Source: Ruania zhangjianzhongii
Lineage (GTDB): Bacteria > Actinomycetota > Actinomycetes > Actinomycetales > Beutenbergiaceae
NCBI RefSeq assembly: GCF_008000995.1
Contig: NZ_CP042828.1
Coordinates: forward strand, 4,826,882-4,890,881
DNA length: 64,000 bases
Direction: 5' to 3'
This document shows positions 1 to 7,555 of the stretch, in pieces. Position 1 is the first letter of the stretch, and each line of letters opens with the position of its first letter. The translations under genes were made by a program, and so were the position numbers. The notes under the pieces were generated by a model. That model was given only the letters and a program-made list of their open reading frames with translations, had not been told where the DNA came from and did no database searches.

Positions 1-658
1 CCAGCCGGGCCAGTGACCGGAACGTCTTCGAGGTGGCCACCACGTGGTCCGGCGCGGGGCAGCTGCTGACCCGCTGCACCAGCGGTTCGAGCGCAGTGCT
101 CACATGCTCTCGCAACGCGGCAAGCTCACCCGGTTCCGGCGGATCGTGCGGAAGGAAGGCACGGGTGAGGCGGCCGGCACCGAGCGGTACCGACTCGGCG
201 ACGTCCGGGATCTCGTCCACACCGGTGGCCACCTCCAGCGACCCGCCACCGATGTCCAGGACCAGCAGCCGACCGGCACCCCAGCCGTACCAGCGGCGGG
301 CGGCGAGGTAGGTCAGCGCCGCCTCGTCGGCACCGCCGAGCACCTGCAGATCGCCATCCATTCGAGCGTCGATCTCGGCGAGGATCTCCTCACCATTGGC
401 CGCCTCCCGAATCGCGGAGGTGACCATCACCAGTGTCTCGTCCACCCCGCGGGCTCGCGCCAGGTCCAGCAACTTGTCCACTGCCGCGAGCAGCAGGTCC
501 CTGCCTTCGGCGCTGATCACCTCCTCCTCGGTGAGGTAACGCATCAGCCGCATGGTGAACCGCTCGTCCACCTGCGGTTCCGGTCGCGCACCTCGCTGCA
601 CGTCGAAGACGAGCAGGTGCACCGTGTTCGAGCCAATGTCCAGAACTGCCAGCCGCAT
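1..658 (-). CDS. Ppx/GppA family exopolyphosphatase (5' part, truncated by window edge)
   Basis: Cytosolic phosphatase of the ASKHA fold that acts on polyphosphate or guanosine pentaphosphate. The 219 visible residues open with LAVLDIGSNTVHLL (phosphate-binding loop 1). VTSAIREA follows near residue 85, then LVLDIGGGSLEVA near residue 137 (phosphate 2 motif). Both glycine motifs are intact, so the N-terminal half looks functional. The rest, including any C-terminal HD-like part, lies outside the window. The ATG at 658 is chosen because a TACGAT -10 box lies six bases upstream and there is no Shine-Dalgarno sequence, the leaderless pattern seen repeatedly here. Exopolyphosphatase versus pppGpp hydrolase cannot be decided. 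Confidence 0.9.
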   Translation of the reverse strand, partial: MRLAVLDIGSNTVHLLVFDVQRGARPEPQVDERFTMRLMRYLTEEEVISAEGRDLLLAAVDKLLDLARARGVDETLVMVTSAIREAANGEEILAEIDARMDGDLQVLGGADEAALTYLAARRWYGWGAGRLLVLDIGGGSLEVATGVDEIPDVAESVPLGAGRLTRAFLPHDPPEPGELAALREHVSTALEPLVQRVSSCPAPDHVVATSKTFRSLARL

Positions 659-664
659 CCCGAC

Positions 665-670
665 ATCGTA
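665..670 (-). promoter_or_regulatory. Leaderless -10 box of the Ppx/GppA gene
   Basis: The minus strand reads TACGAT, then six bases, then ATG at 658. This fits the actinobacterial TAnnnT -10 consensus with transcription starting at or next to the start codon. No -35 is evident. Confidence 0.5.
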
Positions 671-755
671 GGTGGCACGGCACGCGACCTGAGTCAGCTA
701 GCCAGCCTCGACCAGCCCGGCACAGCGCGCAACTACCACAGCGGGTGCCGCTACG

Positions 756-1901
756 TCAGCGCGGAGCGCTGTAGTGCTGCTCCGGACGAGCACCGACCGG
801 GCCGGCCGACGGACCGAGGCGAGCTGCGCCGTCGCCGGCGGGAAGGAGGCGGCGACCTACCAGCACGGCCACCACCACGGCGGCCAGGCCGAGCACCAGC
901 AGCACGGGGCCAGCGGTAAGTCCGGCGATCTCCCGCATCCGGGTCACCTGGACCACCTGCTGGTAGTCCGCCGCATCCGGCGCACTCGCGAAGGTGAAGT
1001 CGGAGGTGATCTGCTCGGCCGGATCGTCGAACACGTGGTCGATCACGGTCAGGTAGTCGCCGGCGGCCGCGAGCTGGTCCCAGGTGGGACTGGTCTGCAG
1101 GCTCTCGTCGACCGGTCCGGCGTACCGCAGCTCGCCGGGCTCGCTCGTTCCGGTCGGATCGCTGTGCCGGACCTGACCGTCGGCGAGCACGTAGGTGGAC
1201 ACGTGCTGGGTCACCTCGGCCGCAGCAGAGATTCGCATCGGGTAGATCAGCGAGCTAGCGGGGAAACTGAGGTGCACCGGCTGGACCTCGCCGTTCAGCG
1301 TGCCCTCCTCGGCAACCATCCGGATCGCCACGAAGTACCAGCCCTCGGTGATGTACGGGGTGAGCGCATCCGCCAGCGGGTCGCTCATCACGTACTCGTG
1401 CTCGCGTAGCCAGTCGGTGAGTCCGTCGGCATCGGTGGCTGACAGCACGCTGGCCTCCAGCGGGCCGAGCGGCACCGTGTCCAGCACCTCGACCCCGCCG
1501 GTCGGCTCGGCCGCCCCGGCCCCGTCGGCCGGTCCGATGTCCTCCCACTGCGGCCACCAGGTGAACGTGTCCTCCACGCGTGGCGCAGCCATCTCGGCCA
1601 GCTCGTCGAAGAAGGACGTCTCCGCCAACTGCACCTCGGGCTCGCTGGGGGTCGGGATGATGACCGCGGCATCATCGGCGTCGGTGATCATGTCCAGCTG
1701 CATCACGATGTCCTCGGTGCTGCCGTCCCACGCGAGCGCGGCAACCTCCCGGTCCACGGTCAGCGCTTCACCCTCGGCAGAGACGGCACCACCACACGCG
1801 CAGGCCTGCGCCGGCTCGGCCACCAGCACGCCACCGAGCGCGAGCATGATCACCGAACCCGCCATCGCGAGGGCGCGCCGCAGCCGCCGAAACTCTCCCA
1901 T
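756..1901 (-). CDS. Secreted, C-terminally membrane-anchored DUF2330 protein
   Basis: Protein of 381 residues, function unknown. A basic N-terminus and hydrophobic stretch (about residues 13-30) ending in AEPAQACACGG form a signal peptide; the AxxxCxCGG start of the mature protein is typical of DUF2330. The middle is acidic and Trp-rich and probably extracellular. A transmembrane helix (AGPVLLVLGLAAVVVAVLVG, near residue 345) and a short basic tail anchor it at the C-terminus. Upstream in-frame starts up to 2012 are possible, but the ATG at 1901 directly precedes the signal peptide and has a TACGGT -10 box seven bases upstream. It is divergent from csoR. Confidence 0.8.
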   Translation of the reverse strand: MGEFRRLRRALAMAGSVIMLALGGVLVAEPAQACACGGAVSAEGEALTVDREVAALAWDGSTEDIVMQLDMITDADDAAVIIPTPSEPEVQLAETSFFDELAEMAAPRVEDTFTWWPQWEDIGPADGAGAAEPTGGVEVLDTVPLGPLEASVLSATDADGLTDWLREHEYVMSDPLADALTPYITEGWYFVAIRMVAEEGTLNGEVQPVHLSFPASSLIYPMRISAAAEVTQHVSTYVLADGQVRHSDPTGTSEPGELRYAGPVDESLQTSPTWDQLAAAGDYLTVIDHVFDDPAEQITSDFTFASAPDAADYQQVVQVTRMREIAGLTAGPVLLVLGLAAVVVAVLVGRRLLPAGDGAARLGPSAGPVGARPEQHYSAPR

Positions 1902-1908
1902 GAGCGCC

Positions 1909-1914
1909 ACCGTA
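1909..1914 (-). promoter_or_regulatory. Leaderless -10 box of the DUF2330 gene
   Basis: The minus strand reads TACGGT, seven bases, then ATG at 1901. Two GATATC hexamers (1943-1948 and 1954-1959, 11 bp apart) lie just upstream in the -40 region and could be an operator; no regulator can be named. Confidence 0.5.
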
Positions 1915-2016
1915 TGCGAGCCCGGAGCGTGAAAACGGGCTTGATATCGGATCGATATCCGGCGGCGGCAGATCGTGATCATTCCGTTGTCCCACGCGCA
2001 CAACCCCCACACAGGA

Positions 2017-2033
2017 ATACCCAGTGGGGGTAT
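2017..2033. promoter_or_regulatory. CsoR-type copper operator overlapping the csoR promoter
   Basis: ATACCCAGTGGGGGTAT has TACCC/GGGTA arms and a G-tract, the pattern of CsoR-family operators. The right arm runs into TATAGT (2031-2036), a good -10 box for csoR, so bound apo-CsoR would block polymerase. This is consistent with autoregulation of csoR-copZ and release by Cu(I). Confidence 0.7.
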
Positions 2034-2068
2034 AGTGGATGACGATCAGACGTCACCCAGGAGGATCG

Positions 2069-2383
2069 ATGACCACCCAGGAAACGCTGGAGGCCCAACC
2101 TCCGCACGGCTACACCCCGGACAAAGAGGCGTACCTGAAGCGGATGCGCCGGATCGAGGGGCAGGTGCGCGGGATCGCCCGGATGGTCGACGAGGACGTC
2201 TACTGCATCGACGTACTCACCCAGATCTCCGCCGTCACCAAAGCATTGCAGGCGGTAGGGCTCGGCCTGCTCGAGGACCACCTCAGCCATTGCGTGATCG
2301 ACGCCGCCCGCACCTCCCCCGAAGCCGGCGAGGAGAAGGTGAAAGAAGCATCGGCCGCCATCGCCCGGCTGGTCCGGTCCTGA
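2069..2383 (+). CDS. csoR: CsoR-family copper-sensing repressor
   Basis: DUF156/CsoR all-helical repressor of 104 residues, the normal length, that leaves DNA on binding Cu(I). The ligand set is visible as C46 (VYCIDV), H71 and C75 (DHLSHC). The 25- and 4-residue spacings equal those of M. tuberculosis CsoR C36-H61-C65. The helix-1 signature RMRRIEGQVRGIARM is present. The start at 2069 has AGGAGG seven bases upstream; an in-frame ATG at 2039 would sit inside the promoter. It is followed after 60 bp by copZ and preceded by a matching operator, so autoregulation is likely. Confidence 0.93.
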   Translation: MTTQETLEAQPPHGYTPDKEAYLKRMRRIEGQVRGIARMVDEDVYCIDVLTQISAVTKALQAVGLGLLEDHLSHCVIDAARTSPEAGEEKVKEASAAIARLVRS

Positions 2384-2443
2384 CCGGACCGGACTGGACC
2401 GCACGGTCTGTACCCGCACGCCAGGAACAACGAGGAGATATCT

Positions 2444-2665
2444 GTGACCACCACTGTGATCGACGTCGAGGGCATGACCTGCGGCAACTGCGTCAACCAC
2501 GTCACCGAGGAGCTGACCGGCCTGGACGGCGTCAGCGCGGTAGACGTGGACCTGCACGCCGGGGGCGTCTCCCCGGTGACCGTGACCTCGGCTGCCGCCC
2601 TGGACGAGTCGGCGGTGCGCGAGGCGGTCGACGAAGCGGGGTACGCGGTCACCGCGATCCGCTGA
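2444..2665 (+). CDS. copZ: CopZ-like heavy-metal-associated (HMA) copper chaperone
   Basis: A 73-residue ferredoxin-like HMA domain. The metal motif GMTCGNC (Cys13, Cys16) is in the usual place, and a Tyr near the C-terminus (AGYAV) replaces the eukaryotic Lys, as in bacterial CopZ. It would carry Cu(I) in the cytosol to a P-type ATPase. The GTG start has AGGAGATATCT upstream, a good ribosome-binding site. It lies in the csoR transcription unit. The usual partner copA is absent from this window: the next gene is convergent, after a terminator. Confidence 0.88.
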   Translation: MTTTVIDVEGMTCGNCVNHVTEELTGLDGVSAVDVDLHAGGVSPVTVTSAAALDESAVREAVDEAGYAVTAIR

Positions 2666-2749
2666 GCGGCGGCGACTGAGCGGCGGCAGAGCCGCGACGC
2701 CTCAGCGGCGGCGGCTGACCGACGCCAGCTTGCCGTGGCGCCGAAATCG

Positions 2750-2786
2750 CGATGCCCCGGGTGCCTCATCGGCACCCGGGGCATCG
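2750..2786. terminator. Bidirectional intrinsic terminator between copZ and hsp20
   Basis: A perfect 16-bp stem (2750-2765 with 2771-2786) around a TCATC loop, GC-rich, between two convergent genes. There is no long T-run, as is common in high-GC actinobacteria. Confidence 0.8.
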
Positions 2787-2802
2787 GCTTCGGTCGTGCA
2801 GG

Positions 2803-3285
2803 TCAGGCGGCGACCGCCGCTGCATCCTCACTGTTCTCGTTCTCGACGGCGGTCTCCCGCTCCTGGTCGGCGACGGTCACCGCGGACGCCTCGGCGGTCT
2901 GCACCGCGATCTTGCGCGGCTTGGCCGCTTCTGCCACCGGGATGCGCAGGGTGAGCACGCCGTGGGCGTAGGACGCGCTGATCGCATCGACGTCCAGGCC
3001 GTCGTTCAGGGTGAGCTGGCGGCGGTAGCCACCGGCCGGCCGCTCCTGGGCGAGCCACCGGCGGCCCTCGGGTCGATCGATGGTGCGCTCGGCCTGGACA
3101 GTCAGCACGTTGCCGTCCACGTCCAGGTCGATGGTCTCCGGGGCCACACCGGGAAGGTCGATGTCCACCACGAACTCATCGCCTGCACGGTAGAGGTCCA
3201 TCGGCATCCAGCGCGGGCCGCGGCTGCCGGCAAAGGTACCGGTCAGTCGGTCCAGCTCACGGAACGGGTCAAAGGTCAGAGCCAT
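2803..3285 (-). CDS. Hsp20/alpha-crystallin small heat-shock protein
   Basis: ATP-independent holdase chaperone of 160 residues. The N-terminus ALTFDPFRELDRL is typical of actinobacterial Hsp20s. The alpha-crystallin domain spans about residues 35-130, with the beta-strand VVDIDLPGVAPETIDLDV and the C-terminal HGVLTLRIPVAE element (I-x-I/V-like anchor region). The acidic tail (QERETAVENENSEDAAAVAA) is disordered. The ATG at 3285 has GAGGAG upstream; the longer frame to 3351 has no ribosome-binding site. A HAIR-like repeat lies 75 bp upstream, suggesting HspR control as for M. tuberculosis acr2. Confidence 0.93.
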   Translation of the reverse strand: MALTFDPFRELDRLTGTFAGSRGPRWMPMDLYRAGDEFVVDIDLPGVAPETIDLDVDGNVLTVQAERTIDRPEGRRWLAQERPAGGYRRQLTLNDGLDVDAISASYAHGVLTLRIPVAEAAKPRKIAVQTAEASAVTVADQERETAVENENSEDAAAVAA

Positions 3286-3359
3286 GGGAACTCCTCGGGT
3301 CGGTTCTGGATAGGTTCTCGCCCGGTACAACGGCGGAACCCGTAGGTACATTCCCGAGA

Positions 3360-3380
3360 GTTGAGTCTGGTTCGCTCAAG
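3360..3380. promoter_or_regulatory. HAIR-like HspR operator upstream of hsp20
   Basis: GTTGAGT, seven bases, GCTCAAG. This matches 12 of 14 arm positions of the HspR repeat CTTGAGT-N7-ACTCAAG with exact spacing. It lies 75-95 bp upstream of the hsp20 start. That HspR exists in this genome is inferred; it is not in the window. Confidence 0.6.
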
Positions 3381-3551
3381 GTGAACGAACGAGCCGGTTC
3401 TTAGTAGGTGGAGGAGCCGATGGTTCCCAGCACTACGACTGTGAAGTCGTCGGGCTGATCGAGCCGCGCTGATCTATCGGTCCAGCCCAGGCCCGGCCGC
3501 TCCAGCGCGCCCGGCTGCCCTCCGACCCCCACGGTGCTGTCGTCCCACCCT

Positions 3552-3624
3552 GCCTCGGAATCCACTTGGCGCCTCGGAATCCGGGTGGAACTGGATTCCG
3601 AGGGTGTCAGTGGATTCCGAGGCG
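3552..3624. repeat. Compound inverted repeat (four copies of an 11-bp unit) forming a long hairpin
   Basis: The 3286-3729 intergenic stretch (about 440 bp) carries no gene I can support. Within it, CCTCGGAATCC occurs at 3553-3563 and 3572-3582, and its reverse complement at 3593-3603 and 3612-3622. The outer arms pair over 15 bp (3552-3566 with 3610-3624) and the inner arms over 11 bp, separated by a small internal loop and a 10-base apex. The element is AT-richer than its surroundings. It could be an extragenic palindromic (REP/MITE-like) element; it lies between divergent hsp20 and the CPBP gene, so it is not a simple terminator. Confidence 0.7.
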
Positions 3625-3729
3625 CAAGACCGGGCCAGGACCGAGCCGGGGGCCGGGGCGAGTGGGGCAGTGGGGTCGGAGGCGGCCACGAGGAATGGGG
3701 ACGCCGGGCCCGGTGCGATATAACGAGAT

Positions 3730-4536
3730 GTGACCAGCCCCGACCCACCCCTGGAGAAGTCCAGATCGCGGCGCCTGACCGCCGAGATCTGGATCGTGAT
3801 AGGGCTCTCCCTCGGCCAGTCCGGTGTGTACGCGGTGGTCGCCATCATCGCCGCACTCACTCGCGGGCCGCTCGGCGAGCAGAGCACCGCGCTGAACGCC
3901 TCGCAGTCCCCGCGCCCGTATCTGGACCTGACCTATCAGATCCTGTCCATCACCTTCGCGCTGGTGCCGGTCGCCCTCGCGCTCTACCTGCTCTCCGACC
4001 GGGGCCGCAGCCCCTGGCGGCGAATCGGCTTGGACGCCCGGCGCCCGGGGAGGGACGTGGCCTGGGGCGTGGGCCTGGGTGCGCTGATCGGTATCCCCGG
4101 CCTCGGGTTGTACGTGGCCGGCCGCGCGCTGGGCATCACGGTCGCGGTGCAGGCCTCCGCGCTGGACCCGTACTGGTGGACCGTGCCGGTGCTGCTCCTC
4201 GCCGCCCTGAAGAACGGGCTGCTGGAGGAGGTCGTGGTGGTCGGCTACCTGGTGGAACGGCTGCAGGAGAAGCGGTGGGGACCGGTCGCGATCGTCGCGC
4301 TCTCGGCGTTCATCCGCGGCTCCTACCACCTCTACCAGGGCTGGGGGCCGTTCGCGGCGAACATGCTGATGGGCGTCATCTTCGCGACCTTCTACCTGTC
4401 CCGTTGGGGCCGACGCCGAGTGATGCCACTGGTAATCGCGCACACGCTGCTGGATGTCGCGGCCTTCGTCGGCTACCAGCTGCTCCCCGAGGACTGGCTG
4501 ACCGCCATCGGCGTGACCTCCTCGGCTGGGCTGTGA
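3730..4536 (+). CDS. CPBP-family intramembrane metalloprotease (Abi/CAAX type)
   Basis: Polytopic membrane protein of 268 residues with about 7-8 hydrophobic helices. The CPBP motifs are present: the EE pair in GLLEEVVVVGYL (near residue 172, followed by Y instead of the common R in EExxxR), RGSYHLYQG (motif 2, His about 199), and the third-motif His in VIAHTLLD near residue 238. This family is related to prenyl-protein proteases and bacteriocin self-immunity proteins; the substrate here is unknown. The GTG start lies five bases after TATAAC, so the gene is probably leaderless. Confidence 0.85.
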   Translation: MTSPDPPLEKSRSRRLTAEIWIVIGLSLGQSGVYAVVAIIAALTRGPLGEQSTALNASQSPRPYLDLTYQILSITFALVPVALALYLLSDRGRSPWRRIGLDARRPGRDVAWGVGLGALIGIPGLGLYVAGRALGITVAVQASALDPYWWTVPVLLLAALKNGLLEEVVVVGYLVERLQEKRWGPVAIVALSAFIRGSYHLYQGWGPFAANMLMGVIFATFYLSRWGRRRVMPLVIAHTLLDVAAFVGYQLLPEDWLTAIGVTSSAGL

Positions 4537-4597
4537 CTCCCGTCACCGACTGACCACACCTCGCCCGTCGCGGCGGTGTGCGGCGAGTCACGTCGCA

Positions 4598-4603
4598 TAC
4601 CAT
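4598..4603 (+). promoter_or_regulatory. Leaderless -10 box of the flippase/pseudokinase gene
   Basis: TACCAT, seven bases, then ATG at 4611, with no Shine-Dalgarno sequence. This supports the ATG at 4611 over an upstream in-frame GTG at 4578. Confidence 0.5.
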
Positions 4604-4610
4604 CGTGGCC

Positions 4611-7430
4611 ATGGCTGAGGGGACCGCCCAGGAACCGCCCGCGCGCGGCCGGTTCCGCACGATCACGGTGCTGGACATTCCCCTGGTCCGGGTCCGGCGA
4701 CCGATCGACCTGGTGATGATGCTCGCCACGGTCGCCGGAATCGTGGCCGTGCTGGTGCTCTCCGTGTTCGCCTACCGCACCACCACAGCGGTCACCCAGG
4801 ACGTGCAGTCGGTGTTCGCCCAGGTGCTGCGCAACATCCTGCTGGTGCCGATCAACGCGATCGAGGGTTTCCTCACCCTCATCCTGCCGATCGTGGTGAT
4901 CGCCGAACAGCTCTTCCGCCGGCAGGTGCGCGCGGTGATCGACGCGGTGGCAGCAGCCCTGGCGGCCATCCTGATCACCAGTGCGGCGGTCTGGCTGCTG
5001 CACAGCCTTGCCCCGGAGGCGATGCTGCGGGCCCTCCGGCTGCACGAGGGCACCGACCTGGTCATGACGATCACCCCGATGGTGGCCGGACTGGCGGCGT
5101 TCCTCACCGGTACCGGCACCCGGGACGAGCGTCGCCTGGTGGGGATCTCCTGGAATCTGCTCTGGGTAGTGCTGGTGGTCTCGGTGATCGCCGGTGAGTC
5201 CACGCTGGCCGGGGCGATCATCTCGGTGCTGATCGGCCGGGCCGTGGGGCTGGGCATGCGATACGCCTCGGGGGTGCTCAGCCGCCGGGCGCACGGGCAG
5301 GTGCTGGTGGAGGGTATCCGCCGCGCCGGCGTGGACGCGGTGAGCGTGATCCGCATCGGCGACTCCACGGACGCCGCCAGTCTGCAGAGCGAGTCCGTGA
5401 CGGCCACCAACCCGATCGGGTACGTCGCGCCCAGCGGCTCGCGGGCTCCGGTCGACGACGGCGCAGCCCCCTCGGGTGCACCCCTCACCTCGGCAGGTGG
5501 GCCGGCTGGGGTGACCCCACCCGGCCACGGTGAAGTCGCCCCACACGGCCCGGGTGAAGCGGCCCCACGCGGCCCAGGTCGGGAAGTCCCGGCCAGGCCG
5601 GACGGGAACGCAGGTACTGCTCCTCCCCCAGGCCCAGGCACCGGTCCACCGCGGTACCCGGGCAGCGGTCCGGGTGGCCTGGCCGAGGCCGACGACGCAG
5701 CGCCGTCGGGTGCGGTGGTACCGGACCATGTCCAAGAGTCGGCCACTGTCGCCACCGAGCGCGAGGGTGCCAACCGGGTGTACGCCGTCACCGACACCAC
5801 CGGGCAGCGCTGGGACGCCGTGGTCCTGGACGCGGACCGCCAGGTGATCGGCTGGTTGAACGGGCTGATCACCACGCTCACCCGCCGAGGTCTGGACCGG
5901 CGCACCTCGGTGGGCCTGCGGCAGAGCGCCGAACGCGCCTCGCTGATGTACTACGCCGCCTCGGCGGCCGGGGTGAACTGCCCGCGCCTGCACGGGATCG
6001 CCGAGGCCGGCGCGTCGGTACTGCTGCTCGGTGAGCACGTCCGAGACGCCCAGCAGCTGGCCGACCTCCCCGATACGGCGATCACCGACGACGTGATGAT
6101 GAACGCCTGGGAGCAGCTGCGGATCGCGCACACCTCCGGGCTGGCACACCGAAACATCTGCGCCGACACCGTATCGGTGGTCAGCTCCGGTAGCGATGCG
6201 GGCCAGGTCTGGCTGAACGGCTGGGAGGAGGGGGAGATCGCGGCCACCTCACTGGCCCGCCGGGTGGACCTGGCGCAGCTGCTCACCCTGTTCGCCCTCC
6301 GGGTGGGTCCGCAGCGCGCGGTGGCCGCCGCCTCCCGCTCGCTGAACATCGCACAGCTCGCGGAGATCGCTCCGCTGCTGCAGCCGATCGCGATGCCCGC
6401 CCAGACCCGCGCCGCCGCCCGGGCGAACAAGGCGGGGATGCGCACGCTGCGCTCGCACCTGGTGGACTTCATCCCGACGGCCGGGGACGTCGAGCCGATC
6501 CAGCTGGCCCGGTTCAACGCCCGCACCGCGATCACCCTCACCGTGGCGGTGGTGGCCGGCTGGGTGCTGCTCACCACCCTGAACTTCGAGACCATCACCG
6601 AGGTGGTGGTCGACGCCAACCCGATGTGGATGGTGGTGGCCTTCGGGCTGGGCCTGCTCACCTACCTGGGCGGCGCGATGGGCCTGACCGGTCTCTCCCC
6701 GGACCGTCTCGGGCTGTGGCGCACCACGCTGGTGCAGGTCGCTGCCTCGGTGATCACTCTGGTGGCGCCGGCCGGTGTCGGCCCCGCCGCGCTCAACCTG
6801 CGGTACATGCAGAAGCGCGGCGTGGCCACCCCGATGGCGTTGGCCACAGTAGCCCTGCTGCAGGTCTCCCAGTTCGTCACCACCGTGCTCCTGCTGATCG
6901 CGATCGCCCTGCTCACCGGCTCGTCCGGGGCGCTGCAGCAGGTGCCCTCGGGTGCCGTGCTGATCGGTGTCGGTGTGGTGCTGCTGCTGGTGGGGGTGGT
7001 GATGGCGGTCGGATCGCTGCGACGCTGGGTGATCGCCAAGGTCCGGCCGACGCTGCAGCAGGTGTGGCCGCGGCTGGTCTGGGTGATCGGTCAGCCGCAC
7101 CGGCTGGCGATGGCCCTCGGTGGCAACCTGCTGATGACCGCCGGGTACCTGGGAGCGTTCGCCGCGGCGCTGGCCGCGTTCGGGCAGTCGCTGCCGCCGA
7201 CGTCGCTGGCGATCGTGTACCTCACCGGTAACGCGGTCGGTTCGGCGATCCCGACCCCGGGCGGTATCGGCACTGTGGAGCTGGCGCTGTCCACCGGTCT
7301 GACTACGGCCGGGATCGCTGCTGCTGCGGCGGCGTCCACAGCGGTGCTGTTCCGGGTGCTGACGTTCTGGATCCGCGTGCCGTTGGGCTGGTGGGCGCTG
7401 CGGTACCTTCAGCGGCGGAACATGCTCTGA
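4611..7430 (+). CDS. Membrane fusion protein: kinase-like (pseudokinase) domain plus LPG-synthase-type flippase domain
   Basis: Protein of 939 residues. Order: about six TM helices (residues 25-210), a soluble stretch and a Pro/Gly-rich disordered linker (about 275-365), a kinase-like domain (about 380-620), then a lysylphosphatidylglycerol-synthase TM/UPF0104 flippase domain (about 630-930) with the typical APAGVGPAALNLRYM and IPTPGGIGTVE. The kinase-like part has AHRNICADTVSVV where an active kinase has HRDxxxxN, and NGWEEG where DFG is expected, so the catalytic and metal Asp appear missing: a pseudokinase by sequence. Domain order resembles actinobacterial multidomain flippase-like proteins; lipid substrate unknown. 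A PP2C phosphatase follows 125 bp downstream on the same strand, suggesting a Ser/Thr phospho-signalling link. Confidence 0.85.
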   Translation: MAEGTAQEPPARGRFRTITVLDIPLVRVRRPIDLVMMLATVAGIVAVLVLSVFAYRTTTAVTQDVQSVFAQVLRNILLVPINAIEGFLTLILPIVVIAEQLFRRQVRAVIDAVAAALAAILITSAAVWLLHSLAPEAMLRALRLHEGTDLVMTITPMVAGLAAFLTGTGTRDERRLVGISWNLLWVVLVVSVIAGESTLAGAIISVLIGRAVGLGMRYASGVLSRRAHGQVLVEGIRRAGVDAVSVIRIGDSTDAASLQSESVTATNPIGYVAPSGSRAPVDDGAAPSGAPLTSAGGPAGVTPPGHGEVAPHGPGEAAPRGPGREVPARPDGNAGTAPPPGPGTGPPRYPGSGPGGLAEADDAAPSGAVVPDHVQESATVATEREGANRVYAVTDTTGQRWDAVVLDADRQVIGWLNGLITTLTRRGLDRRTSVGLRQSAERASLMYYAASAAGVNCPRLHGIAEAGASVLLLGEHVRDAQQLADLPDTAITDDVMMNAWEQLRIAHTSGLAHRNICADTVSVVSSGSDAGQVWLNGWEEGEIAATSLARRVDLAQLLTLFALRVGPQRAVAAASRSLNIAQLAEIAPLLQPIAMPAQTRAAARANKAGMRTLRSHLVDFIPTAGDVEPIQLARFNARTAITLTVAVVAGWVLLTTLNFETITEVVVDANPMWMVVAFGLGLLTYLGGAMGLTGLSPDRLGLWRTTLVQVAASVITLVAPAGVGPAALNLRYMQKRGVATPMALATVALLQVSQFVTTVLLLIAIALLTGSSGALQQVPSGAVLIGVGVVLLLVGVVMAVGSLRRWVIAKVRPTLQQVWPRLVWVIGQPHRLAMALGGNLLMTAGYLGAFAAALAAFGQSLPPTSLAIVYLTGNAVGSAIPTPGGIGTVELALSTGLTTAGIAAAAAASTAVLFRVLTFWIRVPLGWWALRYLQRRNML

Positions 7431-7555
7431 GCACGGATCCAGCCACCCACCGAGGACGGCCAGCAGCCGTGCGCGGGTGGGGTCTGGTGGGGTTGTAAGG
7501 TGAGGGACGCAAGGGGCTTTCGCAACGGCGGACGACACAGTTGAGGCGGTGCACG

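Noticed and set aside
44-919. Long plus-strand open frame antisense to the Ppx/GppA gene
   Set aside because: Its product is Arg/His/Gln/Pro-rich with no motif, while the minus strand carries clear LDIGSNT and LDIGGGS motifs; a high-GC shadow frame.
4473-6149. 558-codon minus-strand open frame antisense to the flippase fusion
   Set aside because: Composition (His/Arg/Gln/Asp repeats) is that of a shadow frame and the sense strand has coherent TM helices and kinase-like motifs.
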